Positions 54,309-63,866 are shown, counted from the first letter of the stretch. The stretch is DNA of 64,000 bases from JAAYJR01 sp964545315 (GCA_964545315.1 CAZJGI010000007.1:21345-85344); one strand, 5' to 3'. Notes: generated from the letters alone by a model not told the origin. A program made the numbers and translations.

Positions 54309-56393
54309 ATGAAAAGAATAATACTACTTACAGTTACCACGATTTTACTATTCAGTTTTCCTGCCATAACCCAGGAAAATAAAAACTCCGTTTTCCACAC
54401 AACCTCAGGAAGAAAGCGGCAGTGGATAACCACAAAGGATAATCACAGGGCGCTTTATACGATCATATACAATGAAGCATCTTCAATATTAGAAAACAGA
54501 TCAGAGAATATTTCAGGACTTAAAAGTGAATCAGACTGGAAGCAGTATCAAACTGAAGCTAAAGCGAAGCTATGCAATTCACTGGGTAAATTTCAAAAAA
54601 CACCATTAAATCCCAGGATAACAGGAAAACTGGAGAGAGAGACATTTACTGTTGAAAAAATTCTTTTCGAATCACATCCAAAATTTTACGTAACGGCATG
54701 TATGTTTATACCGAAAAAAAGACAAAAACCAGCTCCGGCAGTAATTTATTGCTCAGGCCATACCGAGTTGGGATTCAGAAGTGATACCTATCAGCATGTA
54801 ATTTTAAACCTGGTTAATAAAGGCTTTATAGTATTTGCATTTGATCCTATAGGCCAGGGCGAGCGTCTTCAGTATGTTGACCCTGAAACAGGCAAATCAA
54901 AGATAGGAGGCTCAACCTCAGAACATACATTTGCAGGAGTTCAGACATTAATAACGGGATCATCACTCACCGACTATTTTATCTGGGACGGTATCAGGGC
55001 TATAGATTATCTTGAAACACGTAAGGAGGTAGATATGAAGCGGCTGGGAATAACAGGCCGCTCAGGAGGGGGAACTCAGTCAGCTATGATATCAGCTTGT
55101 GATGACCGGATTTATGCTTCAGCACCCGAGTGTTATATTACCAGTTTTAAAAGACTGCTTCAGTCAATTGGCCCTCAGGATGCTGAACAAAATCCCTATA
55201 ACGCCATTGCAAAACAATTTGATCATCCGGATTTTATTCATGTCAGAGCGCCTAAACCTACACTCATGATCACAACAACACACGATTTTTTCAGCCAACA
55301 GGGGGCACGCGAAACATTTGCTGAAGTAAAAAGGTCGTATGCTGCTTTCGGCAAGCCCGACAATATTGAAATGTCTGAGGATCTCGGAATTCATGAATCC
55401 ACAAAAAATAACAGGGAAGCGCTATATGCATTTTTCCGGAAACATCTGGAACTTCCGGGAGAAAATATTGATGAGGAAACAAAACCTTTTGCCCTGGAGG
55501 AATTGTTTGTAACCAATACGGGACAAACAGGTACCTCTCTTGATGGTGTTACAGTATTTGACCTTAATAAAAAATATTTCCCCGGTAAAAATTTTTCGGA
55601 CAGGGACATAAAAAATACTCTCATAAAAACAGCGGGAATAAGTTTCGACAGAAAATTAACAGCGGCTGTCTACACCGGAAAATTAACTCCCGGAAATGAT
55701 ATAGAGGTAGAAAAATATTTCCTGGAAAATAACCGTAATGATTATTTGCTTCCTGTTTTTGTTGTAAAAAAGGTACAATCATCTGATAATAATAAAATAT
55801 TAATTTGGATTCATCCTGAAGGGAAGGAAGCTATATTAAAGGAACCTTTATTAACAGACCTTGTCAATTCAGGACATACAGTTATCTCTGCAGACATGCC
55901 GGGAACAGGTGAATTACATGATCCTGAGTTCAGTGGTGACGGGATGATCAAGCGGGTACCTTTCAATTACACTTTCGGTGCCCACCTGGTAGGTAAAAGC
56001 ATAACCGGAATAAAAACTGAAGCTCTTGATCTGGTTTTACAATTCATTAAAAATGAACCGGGATTTGTAATGAAAGAGATAAATGGCCTTGCACAAAATA
56101 CAGCATCTGCTGAATTATTACATTTTGCAGTAATTAAAGACTCTTTTAAAAAGTTAGCCATAATTGATCCGACTGTTTCTTCACAGGAAATTCTTGATAC
56201 CAGATACTATGATCCGGCACAGGCATTCAGCATGGTTCCCGGAAGTTTAAATTTTTATGATCTGCCTGATCTGACAGGGCAATTTCCTGAAAACCTGATA
56301 ATTACTTTACCGGAAGAAAAAACTGAAAACCAGGAAAACGTAACTATAAGCAATAAAAACACACTGGAATTAATGAAATTCTTTAATAAATAA
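54309..56393 (+). CDS. Secreted protein with two alpha/beta-hydrolase domains
   Basis: A 694-residue exported protein with a Sec signal peptide (MKRIILLTVTTILLFSFPAI). The first hydrolase domain (about 60-385) resembles acetylxylan-esterase-like enzymes: PAVIYCSGHTELG, AFDPIGQGERLQY, nucleophile Ser252 in GRSGGGTQSA, a probable acid in the TTHDFFSQQG segment and His in GIHESTKNN. The second (about 470-690) has the core strands (ILIWIHPEGKEAIL, VISADMPGTGELHDPEF) but reads NGLAQNTASAE where a GxSxG elbow is expected, so it seems catalytically dead. It probably deacetylates a polysaccharide in the periplasm; the substrate is unknown. Confidence 0.85.
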   Translation: MKRIILLTVTTILLFSFPAITQENKNSVFHTTSGRKRQWITTKDNHRALYTIIYNEASSILENRSENISGLKSESDWKQYQTEAKAKLCNSLGKFQKTPLNPRITGKLERETFTVEKILFESHPKFYVTACMFIPKKRQKPAPAVIYCSGHTELGFRSDTYQHVILNLVNKGFIVFAFDPIGQGERLQYVDPETGKSKIGGSTSEHTFAGVQTLITGSSLTDYFIWDGIRAIDYLETRKEVDMKRLGITGRSGGGTQSAMISACDDRIYASAPECYITSFKRLLQSIGPQDAEQNPYNAIAKQFDHPDFIHVRAPKPTLMITTTHDFFSQQGARETFAEVKRSYAAFGKPDNIEMSEDLGIHESTKNNREALYAFFRKHLELPGENIDEETKPFALEELFVTNTGQTGTSLDGVTVFDLNKKYFPGKNFSDRDIKNTLIKTAGISFDRKLTAAVYTGKLTPGNDIEVEKYFLENNRNDYLLPVFVVKKVQSSDNNKILIWIHPEGKEAILKEPLLTDLVNSGHTVISADMPGTGELHDPEFSGDGMIKRVPFNYTFGAHLVGKSITGIKTEALDLVLQFIKNEPGFVMKEINGLAQNTASAELLHFAVIKDSFKKLAIIDPTVSSQEILDTRYYDPAQAFSMVPGSLNFYDLPDLTGQFPENLIITLPEEKTENQENVTISNKNTLELMKFFNK

Positions 56394-56518
56394 TTATTCC
56401 TGACTAATAAATGATAACCAGATCGATGAAGCTACCACAAATAAAATATATCAAGCTGAAATATTTTTGAATTTAATGGTGGTTTCATGACGCTCCAAAA
56501 ATAAATACTTACAACAAC

Positions 56519-57214
56519 ATGCGATTAATTTCCTTAAGTAAATATGCAGGATTTTGGGTACTTTCAGTGCTACTATTATTTTCTTCCTGCACATCTAAAA
56601 GAAAGAAAGACATTCCTGAAACACAACAACAGGGCCCTGAAACAAAACAGCAGGTTTTAGTCCCTGATGGGTGGACCTCTTTGTTTAACGGAGAGAATCT
56701 TGAAGGTTGGGAGATCACTAATTTCGGCACAGAAGGTCCGGTGCAGGTATCAGAAGGAAATATTATCCTGGGTATGGGGGACGGCTGTACCGGCATTACA
56801 TGGACAGGAGAATTTCCTGTAATAAATTATGAAGTATCCCTGGATGCAAAAAAAATCAGTGGAAACGACTTCTTTTGTGGAATGACATTTCCCGTAGAAG
56901 ACACTTTTTGCTCACTTATTATCGGAGGATGGGGAGGGCCTGTTGCAGGCCTCAGCACAATCGACGGGCTGGATGCATCTGAGAATGAAACACGAATACT
57001 TAAAAAATTTGATCACGACAGATGGTATAATATAAAACTGAAAGTCACCGGCGATAAAATTGAAGCATGGGTTGACGACGAACAGATCATTAATTTTCTT
57101 ACTGAAGGACACGAGCTTGGCATAAGGCCGGAAGTAAACCTTTCCAGACCTTTCGGAATTTGCTCATGGGTAACTACAGCTGCGTTAAAAAATATCATTT
57201 TAAAACAACTTTGA
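56519..57214 (+). CDS. DUF1080 lipoprotein (3-keto-glycoside hydrolase-like)
   Basis: A 231-residue lipoprotein: hydrophobic signal ending LLLFSSC, then a short Gln/Lys-rich linker. The rest is one DUF1080 beta-jelly-roll (GWTSLFNGENLEGWEITNFG, NYEVSLDAKKISGNDFFCGM, HDRWYNIKLKVTGDKIEAW, VDDEQIINF). DUF1080 proteins include 3-keto-glycoside hydrolases that open sugars first oxidised at C3; no such oxidase gene is adjacent here. The metallophosphoesterase follows after 9 bp, so the two are probably co-transcribed. Confidence 0.88.
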   Translation: MRLISLSKYAGFWVLSVLLLFSSCTSKRKKDIPETQQQGPETKQQVLVPDGWTSLFNGENLEGWEITNFGTEGPVQVSEGNIILGMGDGCTGITWTGEFPVINYEVSLDAKKISGNDFFCGMTFPVEDTFCSLIIGGWGGPVAGLSTIDGLDASENETRILKKFDHDRWYNIKLKVTGDKIEAWVDDEQIINFLTEGHELGIRPEVNLSRPFGICSWVTTAALKNIILKQL

Positions 57215-57223
57215 GTTTAAATA

Positions 57224-58108
57224 GTGAAAAAACTTTATCTGTTAATGACATTGTTTTCAATTCTGATCAATTCATTACCGTCTGAAGGCCAGATCAGCTT
57301 CGGACTTTTTGCTGATTGCCAGTATTGTGATTGTGATGCCCGGGGCAGCCGTTATTATCGCAACTCTCTTAATAAACTCATGGAATGTATTGAAACATTC
57401 AACCGACAGGAAGACCTTTCATTCATTGCTAATGTCGGGGACTTGATTGACAGGGATTTTGCCGGTTTTGATGCAGTGAATGCAATTCTTGCAAACTCCA
57501 AACATGATGTTTACCAGGTTCCCGGAAACCACGACTATGAAGTAGAGGATGGATATCTTGAAAAAGTTCCCTTTGAACTTGGACTTACCAAGATGTATTA
57601 TTCATTAATTAAAAATGGCTGGATGTTTATCTTCCTTAACGGAAATGATATTTCATTCAAATCAGCAAAGCCCGGGATAATATCACAGGCACAGGAATTG
57701 ACAGACAGGATAAAAAATGACGGTGGCCCAAATTTTCATAAGTGGAATGGAGCAATTGGCAATAAACAATTAAACTGGATGAAAAGGCAACTAAAACAAT
57801 CCGAAAAGAAAAAATTTAAAGTCGCTGTTTTCTGTCATTACCCCGTTTTACCCGTTGAAGCACATACCTTATGGAATCATGCAGAGGTTCTTGATATCAT
57901 AGAAAAATTTAACAGTGTAAAGATATGGATAAACGGGCATAACCATGCAGGGGGCTATAGTCAGCATAAGGGTATCCACTTTGTAACTATGAAGGGTATG
58001 GTTGAAACAGAATCAGAAAATTCATTTGCTATTGTAAAGCTGACAGGTAACACCGTAAAGATCACAGGTTATGGCAGGGAGGTAAGCAGGGAATTATCAA
58101 TTGAATAA
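57224..58108 (+). CDS. Calcineurin-like metallophosphoesterase, secreted
   Basis: A 294-residue phosphoesterase starting at a GTG, with a signal peptide ending SLPSEG. The two-metal motifs are in order: GLFADCQYCD (first Asp), ANVGDLIDRD, VPGNHDYE, VFCHYPVLP and WINGHNHAGG. The overall pattern resembles ADP-ribose/CDP-alcohol diphosphatase (ADPRibase-Mn) enzymes, where the first motif also reads FADCQY. A periplasmic role in scavenging nucleotide-diphosphate compounds is plausible. The MFS gene starts on the next base after its stop. Confidence 0.9.
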   Translation: MKKLYLLMTLFSILINSLPSEGQISFGLFADCQYCDCDARGSRYYRNSLNKLMECIETFNRQEDLSFIANVGDLIDRDFAGFDAVNAILANSKHDVYQVPGNHDYEVEDGYLEKVPFELGLTKMYYSLIKNGWMFIFLNGNDISFKSAKPGIISQAQELTDRIKNDGGPNFHKWNGAIGNKQLNWMKRQLKQSEKKKFKVAVFCHYPVLPVEAHTLWNHAEVLDIIEKFNSVKIWINGHNHAGGYSQHKGIHFVTMKGMVETESENSFAIVKLTGNTVKITGYGREVSRELSIE

Positions 58109-59545
58109 ATGGAAAATACACACAATAGTAACTCGCATCTGAGAGATTCAATGTTCCGGTCAAAAAAGCAGATATCAATATTAGTTATTGTTGCTGTAAC
58201 ATCATTTATGGGAACATTTCTTATTTCATCAATAAATATTGCTTTACCGGCCATAGAAAAAAGTTTTCGATTAGGGGCAGTATCCCTTAGTTGGGTAGTA
58301 ACATCATTTTTATTAGCCACAGCCATGTTTTTACTTCCTGCGGGGCGTTGGGGTGATTTGAGGGGGGTAAGGCTTATGTTCAAAACGGGAATTGCTGTTT
58401 TTACATTCTCTTCTATTCTCTGCAGCCTTGCAAATTCAGGACTTTGGCTGATCATTGCAAGATATATACAGGGAGTCGGAGCTGCATTTACAAGTACTAC
58501 AGGGCCGGCTATTCTTGTATCTGCATTTAGCCCCAAACACAGAGGAAGAGTATTAGGGATTTCTGTATCTGCAGTTTATACCGGTTTGGCATTTGGACCT
58601 TTTGCAGGAGGGTTTCTTACTCAGTACCTGGGATGGAGATCAATATTTATCGCTGCTTCAATTTTGGGAATTATTACTAATATCATTGCACTTATCTATT
58701 TAGGTAAGGATATTCAACAACAGGGAAGCAGGATTAATAACAATAAACCCGACCTTAAAGGGACATTATTTTATATGCCCGGGCTGGTACTACTGGTATA
58801 TGGATCGTCAAAGATACCAGGATTACCGGGCTGGCTTATGATGGCTGCCGGAATAGTAAGCCTGGTAATATTCTGGTTTCTGGAGAGCAAATCACCAATG
58901 CCGGTAATAAATACAAAACTATTTACCAGGAACCGCCTTTTCGCATTTTCAAACCTGGCAGCACTCATTAATTACAGTGCAACATTTGCAATAGTGTTCC
59001 TGCTGAGCCTTTACCTTCAAAAAATAAAAAGAATGAGCCCGATGGATGCCGGGATCATCCTGGTAGCACAACCGGTAGTAATGGCCCTTCTCTCACCTGT
59101 TGCAGGCAGAATATCAGACCGGATACAACCCAGGTATCTCACAACAATAGGAATGACAATCTGTACAACAGGACTGGCTGCTTTTGCTTCACTCAAGACA
59201 GAGACACCATTGTACCTGATTGTGATCCTGCTTATTTGGGTAGGTTTCGGATTTGCATTATTCTCCTCTCCTAATATGAATACTATCATGAGCTCGGTAA
59301 ATCCGACTCAATATGGAATAGCCTCCGGTACTGCAGCAACAATGAGAGTTATTGGCCAGATCACCAGTATGACAATCGCCACCCTTTTCTTTGCCGGCAT
59401 AATGGGAAGTAATCCAATTGACTCTGTCCCTGACTACCTGTTCATGAAAACAATAAAATGGGGTTTTACGAGTTTCTCGGCCATTAGTGCAGCAGGAATA
59501 TACTTCTCTTATTACCGTGGTAAAATTAACCGTGAGGCCAAATAG
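58109..59545 (+). CDS. MFS exporter, DHA2 (14-helix) type
   Basis: A 478-residue inner-membrane transporter with about 14 hydrophobic helices. The N-terminal domain has the MFS A motif region (GRWGDLRGVRLMFKTG) after helix 2 and the antiporter motif C (GLAFGPFAGGFLTQYLGWR) in helix 5, typical of EmrB/QacA drug:H+ antiporters. Drugs, bile salts or a metabolite could be the substrate. It directly follows the phosphoesterase, with no gap, ending a DUF1080-phosphoesterase-MFS run. Confidence 0.92.
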   Translation: MENTHNSNSHLRDSMFRSKKQISILVIVAVTSFMGTFLISSINIALPAIEKSFRLGAVSLSWVVTSFLLATAMFLLPAGRWGDLRGVRLMFKTGIAVFTFSSILCSLANSGLWLIIARYIQGVGAAFTSTTGPAILVSAFSPKHRGRVLGISVSAVYTGLAFGPFAGGFLTQYLGWRSIFIAASILGIITNIIALIYLGKDIQQQGSRINNNKPDLKGTLFYMPGLVLLVYGSSKIPGLPGWLMMAAGIVSLVIFWFLESKSPMPVINTKLFTRNRLFAFSNLAALINYSATFAIVFLLSLYLQKIKRMSPMDAGIILVAQPVVMALLSPVAGRISDRIQPRYLTTIGMTICTTGLAAFASLKTETPLYLIVILLIWVGFGFALFSSPNMNTIMSSVNPTQYGIASGTAATMRVIGQITSMTIATLFFAGIMGSNPIDSVPDYLFMKTIKWGFTSFSAISAAGIYFSYYRGKINREAK

Positions 59546-60012
59546 AAGAAAATGTATATCCTAACCACAAACCCCAATACTTAATAATTCAATTTTTACA
59601 TCATCAGGATTTAACAGTAGGGGCTCATTTACATGAATGATCTGCATCATTCGTAATCCTGTCAAAGCTACTGTCTTCATATCATCATGTTAAAGATTTG
59701 ACAAAAATCAGAGCATAAAATCCATGAAAAAATTGATTTGATTACAAAAAAACATCATGATATCAAAAAATATTACCATATTTTATAACATGTTGTTTTA
59801 TATTAATAATTCAATATCAAATAGTTACAAATATATTAAAACATTAATTAACAAATATTAATAATTTTTTAAAATAGGCTGATTTTGTACATGAAATTAT
59901 ACTATATTAGCAATTAATTAATTCATTGTAAAATTAATGTTATTTGAAACACTACCTTTTCTCTGTTAAACCAATATTTATCCAGGTCTGACTAAACTAA
60001 ACTATGGACATC

Positions 60013-60048
60013 CGGGTTATCGCCACCATTGATAACCCGTTTTTTTTT
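60013..60048 (+). terminator. Strong terminator far from any CDS
   Basis: CGGGTTATC (60013-60021) and GATAACCCG (60031-60039) form a perfect 9-bp stem with a 9-nt loop, followed by nine T residues. The T-run is on the plus strand only. It lies 468 bp after the MFS stop, so it ends either a long 3' leader of that gene or an unannotated small RNA. Confidence 0.85.
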
Positions 60049-60063
60049 CATTTAATTGCAATT

Positions 60064-60090
60064 TTAGAATATTTATTTTTGATATTCTAA
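60064..60090 (+). promoter_or_regulatory. -7 box inside an inverted repeat before accC
   Basis: TTAGAATAT (60064-60072) and ATATTCTAA (60082-60090) are a perfect inverted repeat. The bases 60074-60081 between them read TATTTTTG, a -7 consensus match. A protein bound to the repeat would cover the promoter, so this may be the control site of the carboxylase operon. Confidence 0.45.
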
Positions 60091-60114
60091 TTTAATTTTA
60101 AATATCATTCCCTG

Positions 60115-60148
60115 ATTAACACAATTGACATTAATTAACACAATTTGA
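60115..60148. repeat. Tandem direct repeat in the accC leader
   Basis: ATTAACACAATTGA (60115-60128) recurs as ATTAACACAATTTGA (60134-60148) with a 19-bp pitch. Two copies at nearly two helical turns suggest side-by-side protein binding. Confidence 0.4.
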
Positions 60149-60162
60149 TTTGCAGTTATTGA

Positions 60163-60187
60163 TACAACGAGTAATTTCGGCGTTGTA
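60163..60187. repeat. Inverted repeat in the accC leader
   Basis: TACAACG (60163-60169) and CGTTGTA (60181-60187) are exact inverted repeats around 11 bases, about 100 bp before the accC ATG. It could be an operator or an mRNA hairpin; no T-run follows, so it is not a terminator. Confidence 0.4.
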
Positions 60188-60289
60188 AGTTAAAAAATAA
60201 CATTTAGCAATTTGAACTTAGCGATTGTCATATCAATTTTTCTTATGTGTTCCGGAATAAATTTTATTTTTTAAAATTAACTGAAAGAA

Positions 60290-61795
60290 ATGAATCAAAT
60301 TAAAAAGATACTAATTGCAAACCGTGGAGAAATAGCTATACGTATTATGCGTACCTGCAGAGAATTGGATATTCTTACAGTTGCTGTTTTTTCAGAGGCA
60401 GACAGGACTTCACAGCACGTCAGATATGCAGACGAGGCATATTATATTGGCAAAGCTCCTTCTGCAGAGAGTTATTTGAATATTGAAAAAATCATTGAAG
60501 TTGCCAAAGTAAGTAATTCGGATGCGATACATCCGGGGTATGGATTTCTATCTGAAAATTCTGAATTTGCCCGCAGGTGTACTGAAGAAGGGATTATTTT
60601 TATTGGTCCATCTCCCGAAGTGATTAGTAAAATGGGAGATAAGATCACAGCAAGGGAGTTAATGATACAGGCAGGCATTCCTGTTGTTCCGGGTACCCGG
60701 GGAAATGTCAATTCTTTAAGAAATGCCCTCTCTTCGATCCATGAAATTGGACTTCCGGTAATGATAAAAGCTACAGCAGGTGGTGGAGGGAAAGGAATGC
60801 GTTTAGTATATAATGAGCTTGATATAATCCAGGCCTTAAGAGCATCGAAATCTGAAGCCAAAGCTTCCTTTGGAAATGATGAAGTTTATATTGAAAAATA
60901 TATATCCTCACCCCACCATATTGAATTCCAGATATTGGCAGATCAATATGGCAATGTTGTTCATCTTTTTGAAAGGGAATGTTCTATACAACGAAGGCAT
61001 CAAAAAATGATTGAAGAAACGCCTTCACCATTTCTCACACCTGAATTAAGGGAGGAAATGGGCAGAACGGCTGTCCGGGCAACAAAAGCTGTAAATTATT
61101 CGGGTGCAGGGACAATAGAATTTTTGGTTGATGAAAACCACAATTACTTTTTTCTGGAAATGAACACCCGCCTTCAGGTTGAGCATCCCATTACAGAAAG
61201 AGTTACCGGAATTGACCTGGTAAAACAACAAATAAAAATTGCTGAAGGACATAAACTTGAATTTACCCAGGAGCAGTTACATCAGACAGGACATTCAATA
61301 GAGTGCCGGATATATGCAGAAGATCCCTATAACCAATTCATGCCAAGCCCGGGAAAAATTCATAAAATATCAGAACCCCTTGGATTTGGAGTCCGTACTG
61401 ATGGCTATGTTTATGAAGGCTATAATATTCCTATCCACTATGACCCTATGATATCCAAACTTATTGCATGGGGAAATACCAGGGATGAGGCAATTGGAAG
61501 AATGAGAAGAGCTCTTTATGAATATAAAATTACCGGAGTAAAAACTTCTATTCAGTTTCTGGAAAGAATAATGAACAACCGGAACTTCATTAACGGAAAA
61601 TATGATACAAATTTCATAGAGAATAACCTGCATCAGTTAATAAAAAGGGTGCCTGAAGAAAATATTGATGATATGATAATCATCGCCGCATATATTAATT
61701 ATCTCGATAAAATCAGCAGAGTACAGGAAAACAGAAAAGAATTTGCCCCGGCCCAAAGCCGTTGGAAGAAAGTACCGTTCATCAATCATTTCTAA
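60290..61795 (+). CDS. accC: Biotin carboxylase
   Basis: An ATP-grasp enzyme that carboxylates biotin on the carrier protein. The 501-residue protein starts KKILIANRGEIAIRIMRTC; DAIHPGYGFLSENSEFARRC, the ATP-lid IKATAGGGGKGMRLV, ECSIQRRHQKMIEE and FLEMNTRLQVEHPITE are all standard. The C-terminal part runs about 50 residues longer than E. coli AccC, ending in a tail that resembles acyl-CoA (propionyl-type) carboxylase alpha subunits. The carrier gene starts 11 bp downstream. The operon forms a complete biotin-dependent acyl-CoA carboxylase. Confidence 0.95.
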   Translation: MNQIKKILIANRGEIAIRIMRTCRELDILTVAVFSEADRTSQHVRYADEAYYIGKAPSAESYLNIEKIIEVAKVSNSDAIHPGYGFLSENSEFARRCTEEGIIFIGPSPEVISKMGDKITARELMIQAGIPVVPGTRGNVNSLRNALSSIHEIGLPVMIKATAGGGGKGMRLVYNELDIIQALRASKSEAKASFGNDEVYIEKYISSPHHIEFQILADQYGNVVHLFERECSIQRRHQKMIEETPSPFLTPELREEMGRTAVRATKAVNYSGAGTIEFLVDENHNYFFLEMNTRLQVEHPITERVTGIDLVKQQIKIAEGHKLEFTQEQLHQTGHSIECRIYAEDPYNQFMPSPGKIHKISEPLGFGVRTDGYVYEGYNIPIHYDPMISKLIAWGNTRDEAIGRMRRALYEYKITGVKTSIQFLERIMNNRNFINGKYDTNFIENNLHQLIKRVPEENIDDMIIIAAYINYLDKISRVQENRKEFAPAQSRWKKVPFINHF

Positions 61796-61806
61796 GAAGT
61801 CGATAT

Positions 61807-62316
61807 ATGTCTTTGGAAATAAAAATAAATGACAGGATAGCCCAGGCAAATCTGATTGACCAGAATGGAAATATTTTGAAAATTGAAGTCGACGGAAAAA
61901 TTTATGAGGTCGATCTGCTGCACACATCCGATGGAACTTTTTCAATCCTGGAAGGAGGGTATTCATACAATATAGAACTTGTTCCGGGAAATCAACAAAA
62001 GAAATATACAGCACATACTCTCTATGATTCCTATGATATCACCATTATAGATGCTGAATCACGATATCTCAGCAACCGTAATTCTAATGACAGTGCTTCA
62101 AAATCCAAAATCATATCATCTCCAATGCCGGGTAAAATCGTAAAAATAATGGTCAAAGAGGGAGACATAGTAAAAGAAGGTGAGACTGCAATCATCATTT
62201 CCGCGATGAAAATGGAGAGTGAATATAAAGCCCCGACAAATGGGCTGGTAAAAAAGATCAATGTATCAGAAGGTGAGACAATACAGTCTGACCAGATTCT
62301 TATCGAACTGGAATAA
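61807..62316 (+). CDS. Biotin carboxyl carrier protein of acyl-CoA carboxylase
   Basis: A 169-residue protein; I start at ATG 61807, since the frame from 61762 overlaps accC and adds atypical residues. The C-terminal biotinyl domain (about 100-169) has SSPMPGKIVKIMVKEGD and the biotin-accepting Lys135 in SAMKMES, with the VKKINVSEGETIQSDQILIE half-repeat. The N-terminal ~95 residues form a beta-rich linker domain seen in the alpha subunits of propionyl-CoA carboxylases, where it is fused to the carboxylase. Here the two are separate genes. Confidence 0.93.
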   Translation: MSLEIKINDRIAQANLIDQNGNILKIEVDGKIYEVDLLHTSDGTFSILEGGYSYNIELVPGNQQKKYTAHTLYDSYDITIIDAESRYLSNRNSNDSASKSKIISSPMPGKIVKIMVKEGDIVKEGETAIIISAMKMESEYKAPTNGLVKKINVSEGETIQSDQILIELE

Positions 62317-62327
62317 AATAATCATTA

Positions 62328-63863
62328 ATGGATTTAGAGAAATTATATCACCAACTCAAAGAGATCAATCAAAAAGCTGAGTTGGGTGGAGGAAAAGAGC
62401 GAATTGAAAAACAGCATGCTGCCGGGAAAAAGACTGCACGTGAAAGAATAATTCAATTACTTGATCCGGGCACATTCAATGAAATTGACAAATTGGTAAC
62501 TCACCATAATCACAATTTCGGCATGAATGAGAATAAGATTCTTGGGGACGGTGTTGTTTCAGGATATGGCAAGATAAATGGGAGGCTTGTTTATATTTTC
62601 GCCCAGGATTTTACCGTTTTCGGCGGATCACTCAGCCGCTCTAACGCAAACAAAATAATAAAAATCCAGAATCTTGCCCTAAAGATGGGAGCCCCTCTCA
62701 TCGGGCTTAATGACTCTGGCGGGGCACGTATACAGGAAGGTGTTGAAAGTCTTGCCGGTTATGCCGATATCTTTTATAATAACGTTATTGCTTCAGGTGT
62801 TATACCACAAATATCAGTAATACTGGGGCCATGTGCCGGAGGGGCAGTATACTCCCCTGCCCTGACTGATTTTATTTTCATGGTAAACGGGCAAAGCCAC
62901 ATGTTTGTAACAGGGCCTGAGGTAATAAAAACAGTCACGCATGAAGAAGTTACCAAAGAGGAACTGGGCGGTGCCGTTACCCATAGCACAAAAAGCGGTG
63001 TAGCGCACTTCACGGGATCCGATGAGGAACAGACAATGATAATGGTGCGGGAACTTTTGAGTTTTATCCCTTCCAATAATCTGGAAGACCCACCTCTCAA
63101 ATCAAATATTGATCCACCCGACAGAGAGGATGAAAAATTACAAAACCTGGTGCCTGCCGATCCCAATAAACCATATGACATCCTTAAAATAATCCAGAGT
63201 GTTATTGATGATAATTACTTTCTGGAAGTACAACCAAATTATGCAAAAAATATAATAATAGGCTTTGGCCGCTTTGCCGGGCACCCCGTAGGGATCGTTG
63301 CAAATCAGCCTGCACATCTGGCAGGAGTGCTGGATATAAATTCATCAGTGAAAGCTGCCCGTTTTGTCAGGTTTTGTGATGCATTCAATATTCCCCTCGT
63401 AACATTTGTCGATGTCCCGGGATTCCTGCCCGGCATAAACCAGGAATTCGGAGGAATTATTAAACAAGGGGCAAAACTGCTATATGCTTATTCTGAAGCA
63501 ACTGTGCCGAAAATTACAGTAATTACACGTAAAGCATATGGAGGTGCATACGATGTAATGTCAAGTAAACATATTGGCGGTGATATTAATTATGCTTATC
63601 CAACTGCTGAAATTGCTGTAATGGGACCCGAAGGGGCCATTAATATATTGTATAAGAATAATCTTTCTGAAGAAGAAAAAAGTGAAGCAGTTTTAAAATA
63701 CAGGGAAAATTTTGCTAACCCATACAGAGCAGCTTCACTCGGATATATAGATGAAATTATCCAACCAAAAGAAACCAGAAAAAAAATTATTGAAGCAGTG
63801 GAAATGACAAGAAATAAAAGAAAAACAAATCCACCTAAAAAACACGGAAATATTCCTCTGTAA
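62328..63863 (+). CDS. Acyl-CoA carboxylase carboxyltransferase (propionyl-CoA type)
   Basis: A 511-residue beta subunit that moves the carboxyl group from carboxybiotin to an acyl-CoA. It has two crotonase-like halves. The first has GKKTARERIIQLLDPGTF, the oxyanion glycines in SGGARIQEGVESLAGYADIF and GPCAGGAVYSPALTDF. The second has ITRKAYGGAYDVMSSKH. Propionyl-CoA (giving methylmalonyl-CoA) is the likeliest substrate from these motifs; acetyl-CoA is also possible. Membrane subunits of a Na+-pumping decarboxylase are not beside it. The operon closes here; rpsF with its own promoter follows. Confidence 0.93.
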   Translation: MDLEKLYHQLKEINQKAELGGGKERIEKQHAAGKKTARERIIQLLDPGTFNEIDKLVTHHNHNFGMNENKILGDGVVSGYGKINGRLVYIFAQDFTVFGGSLSRSNANKIIKIQNLALKMGAPLIGLNDSGGARIQEGVESLAGYADIFYNNVIASGVIPQISVILGPCAGGAVYSPALTDFIFMVNGQSHMFVTGPEVIKTVTHEEVTKEELGGAVTHSTKSGVAHFTGSDEEQTMIMVRELLSFIPSNNLEDPPLKSNIDPPDREDEKLQNLVPADPNKPYDILKIIQSVIDDNYFLEVQPNYAKNIIIGFGRFAGHPVGIVANQPAHLAGVLDINSSVKAARFVRFCDAFNIPLVTFVDVPGFLPGINQEFGGIIKQGAKLLYAYSEATVPKITVITRKAYGGAYDVMSSKHIGGDINYAYPTAEIAVMGPEGAINILYKNNLSEEEKSEAVLKYRENFANPYRAASLGYIDEIIQPKETRKKIIEAVEMTRNKRKTNPPKKHGNIPL

Positions 63864-63866
63864 ATA

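Larger units (their letters stand above)
59546..60289. other. 744-bp intergenic region with terminator and repeats
   Basis: This is the longest gene-free stretch here. The first 460 bp are very AT-rich, without a credible ORF. A perfect terminator stands at 60013-60048, far from any CDS, and the second part (60060-60200) holds inverted and direct repeats upstream of the acyl-CoA carboxylase operon. All are listed separately. Confidence 0.6.

Noticed and set aside
62328..63863. Na+-pumping methylmalonyl-CoA decarboxylase alpha subunit
   Set aside because: The adjacent genes are biotin carboxylase and carrier, and no membrane beta/gamma subunits are present, so a carboxylase complex is the better reading.
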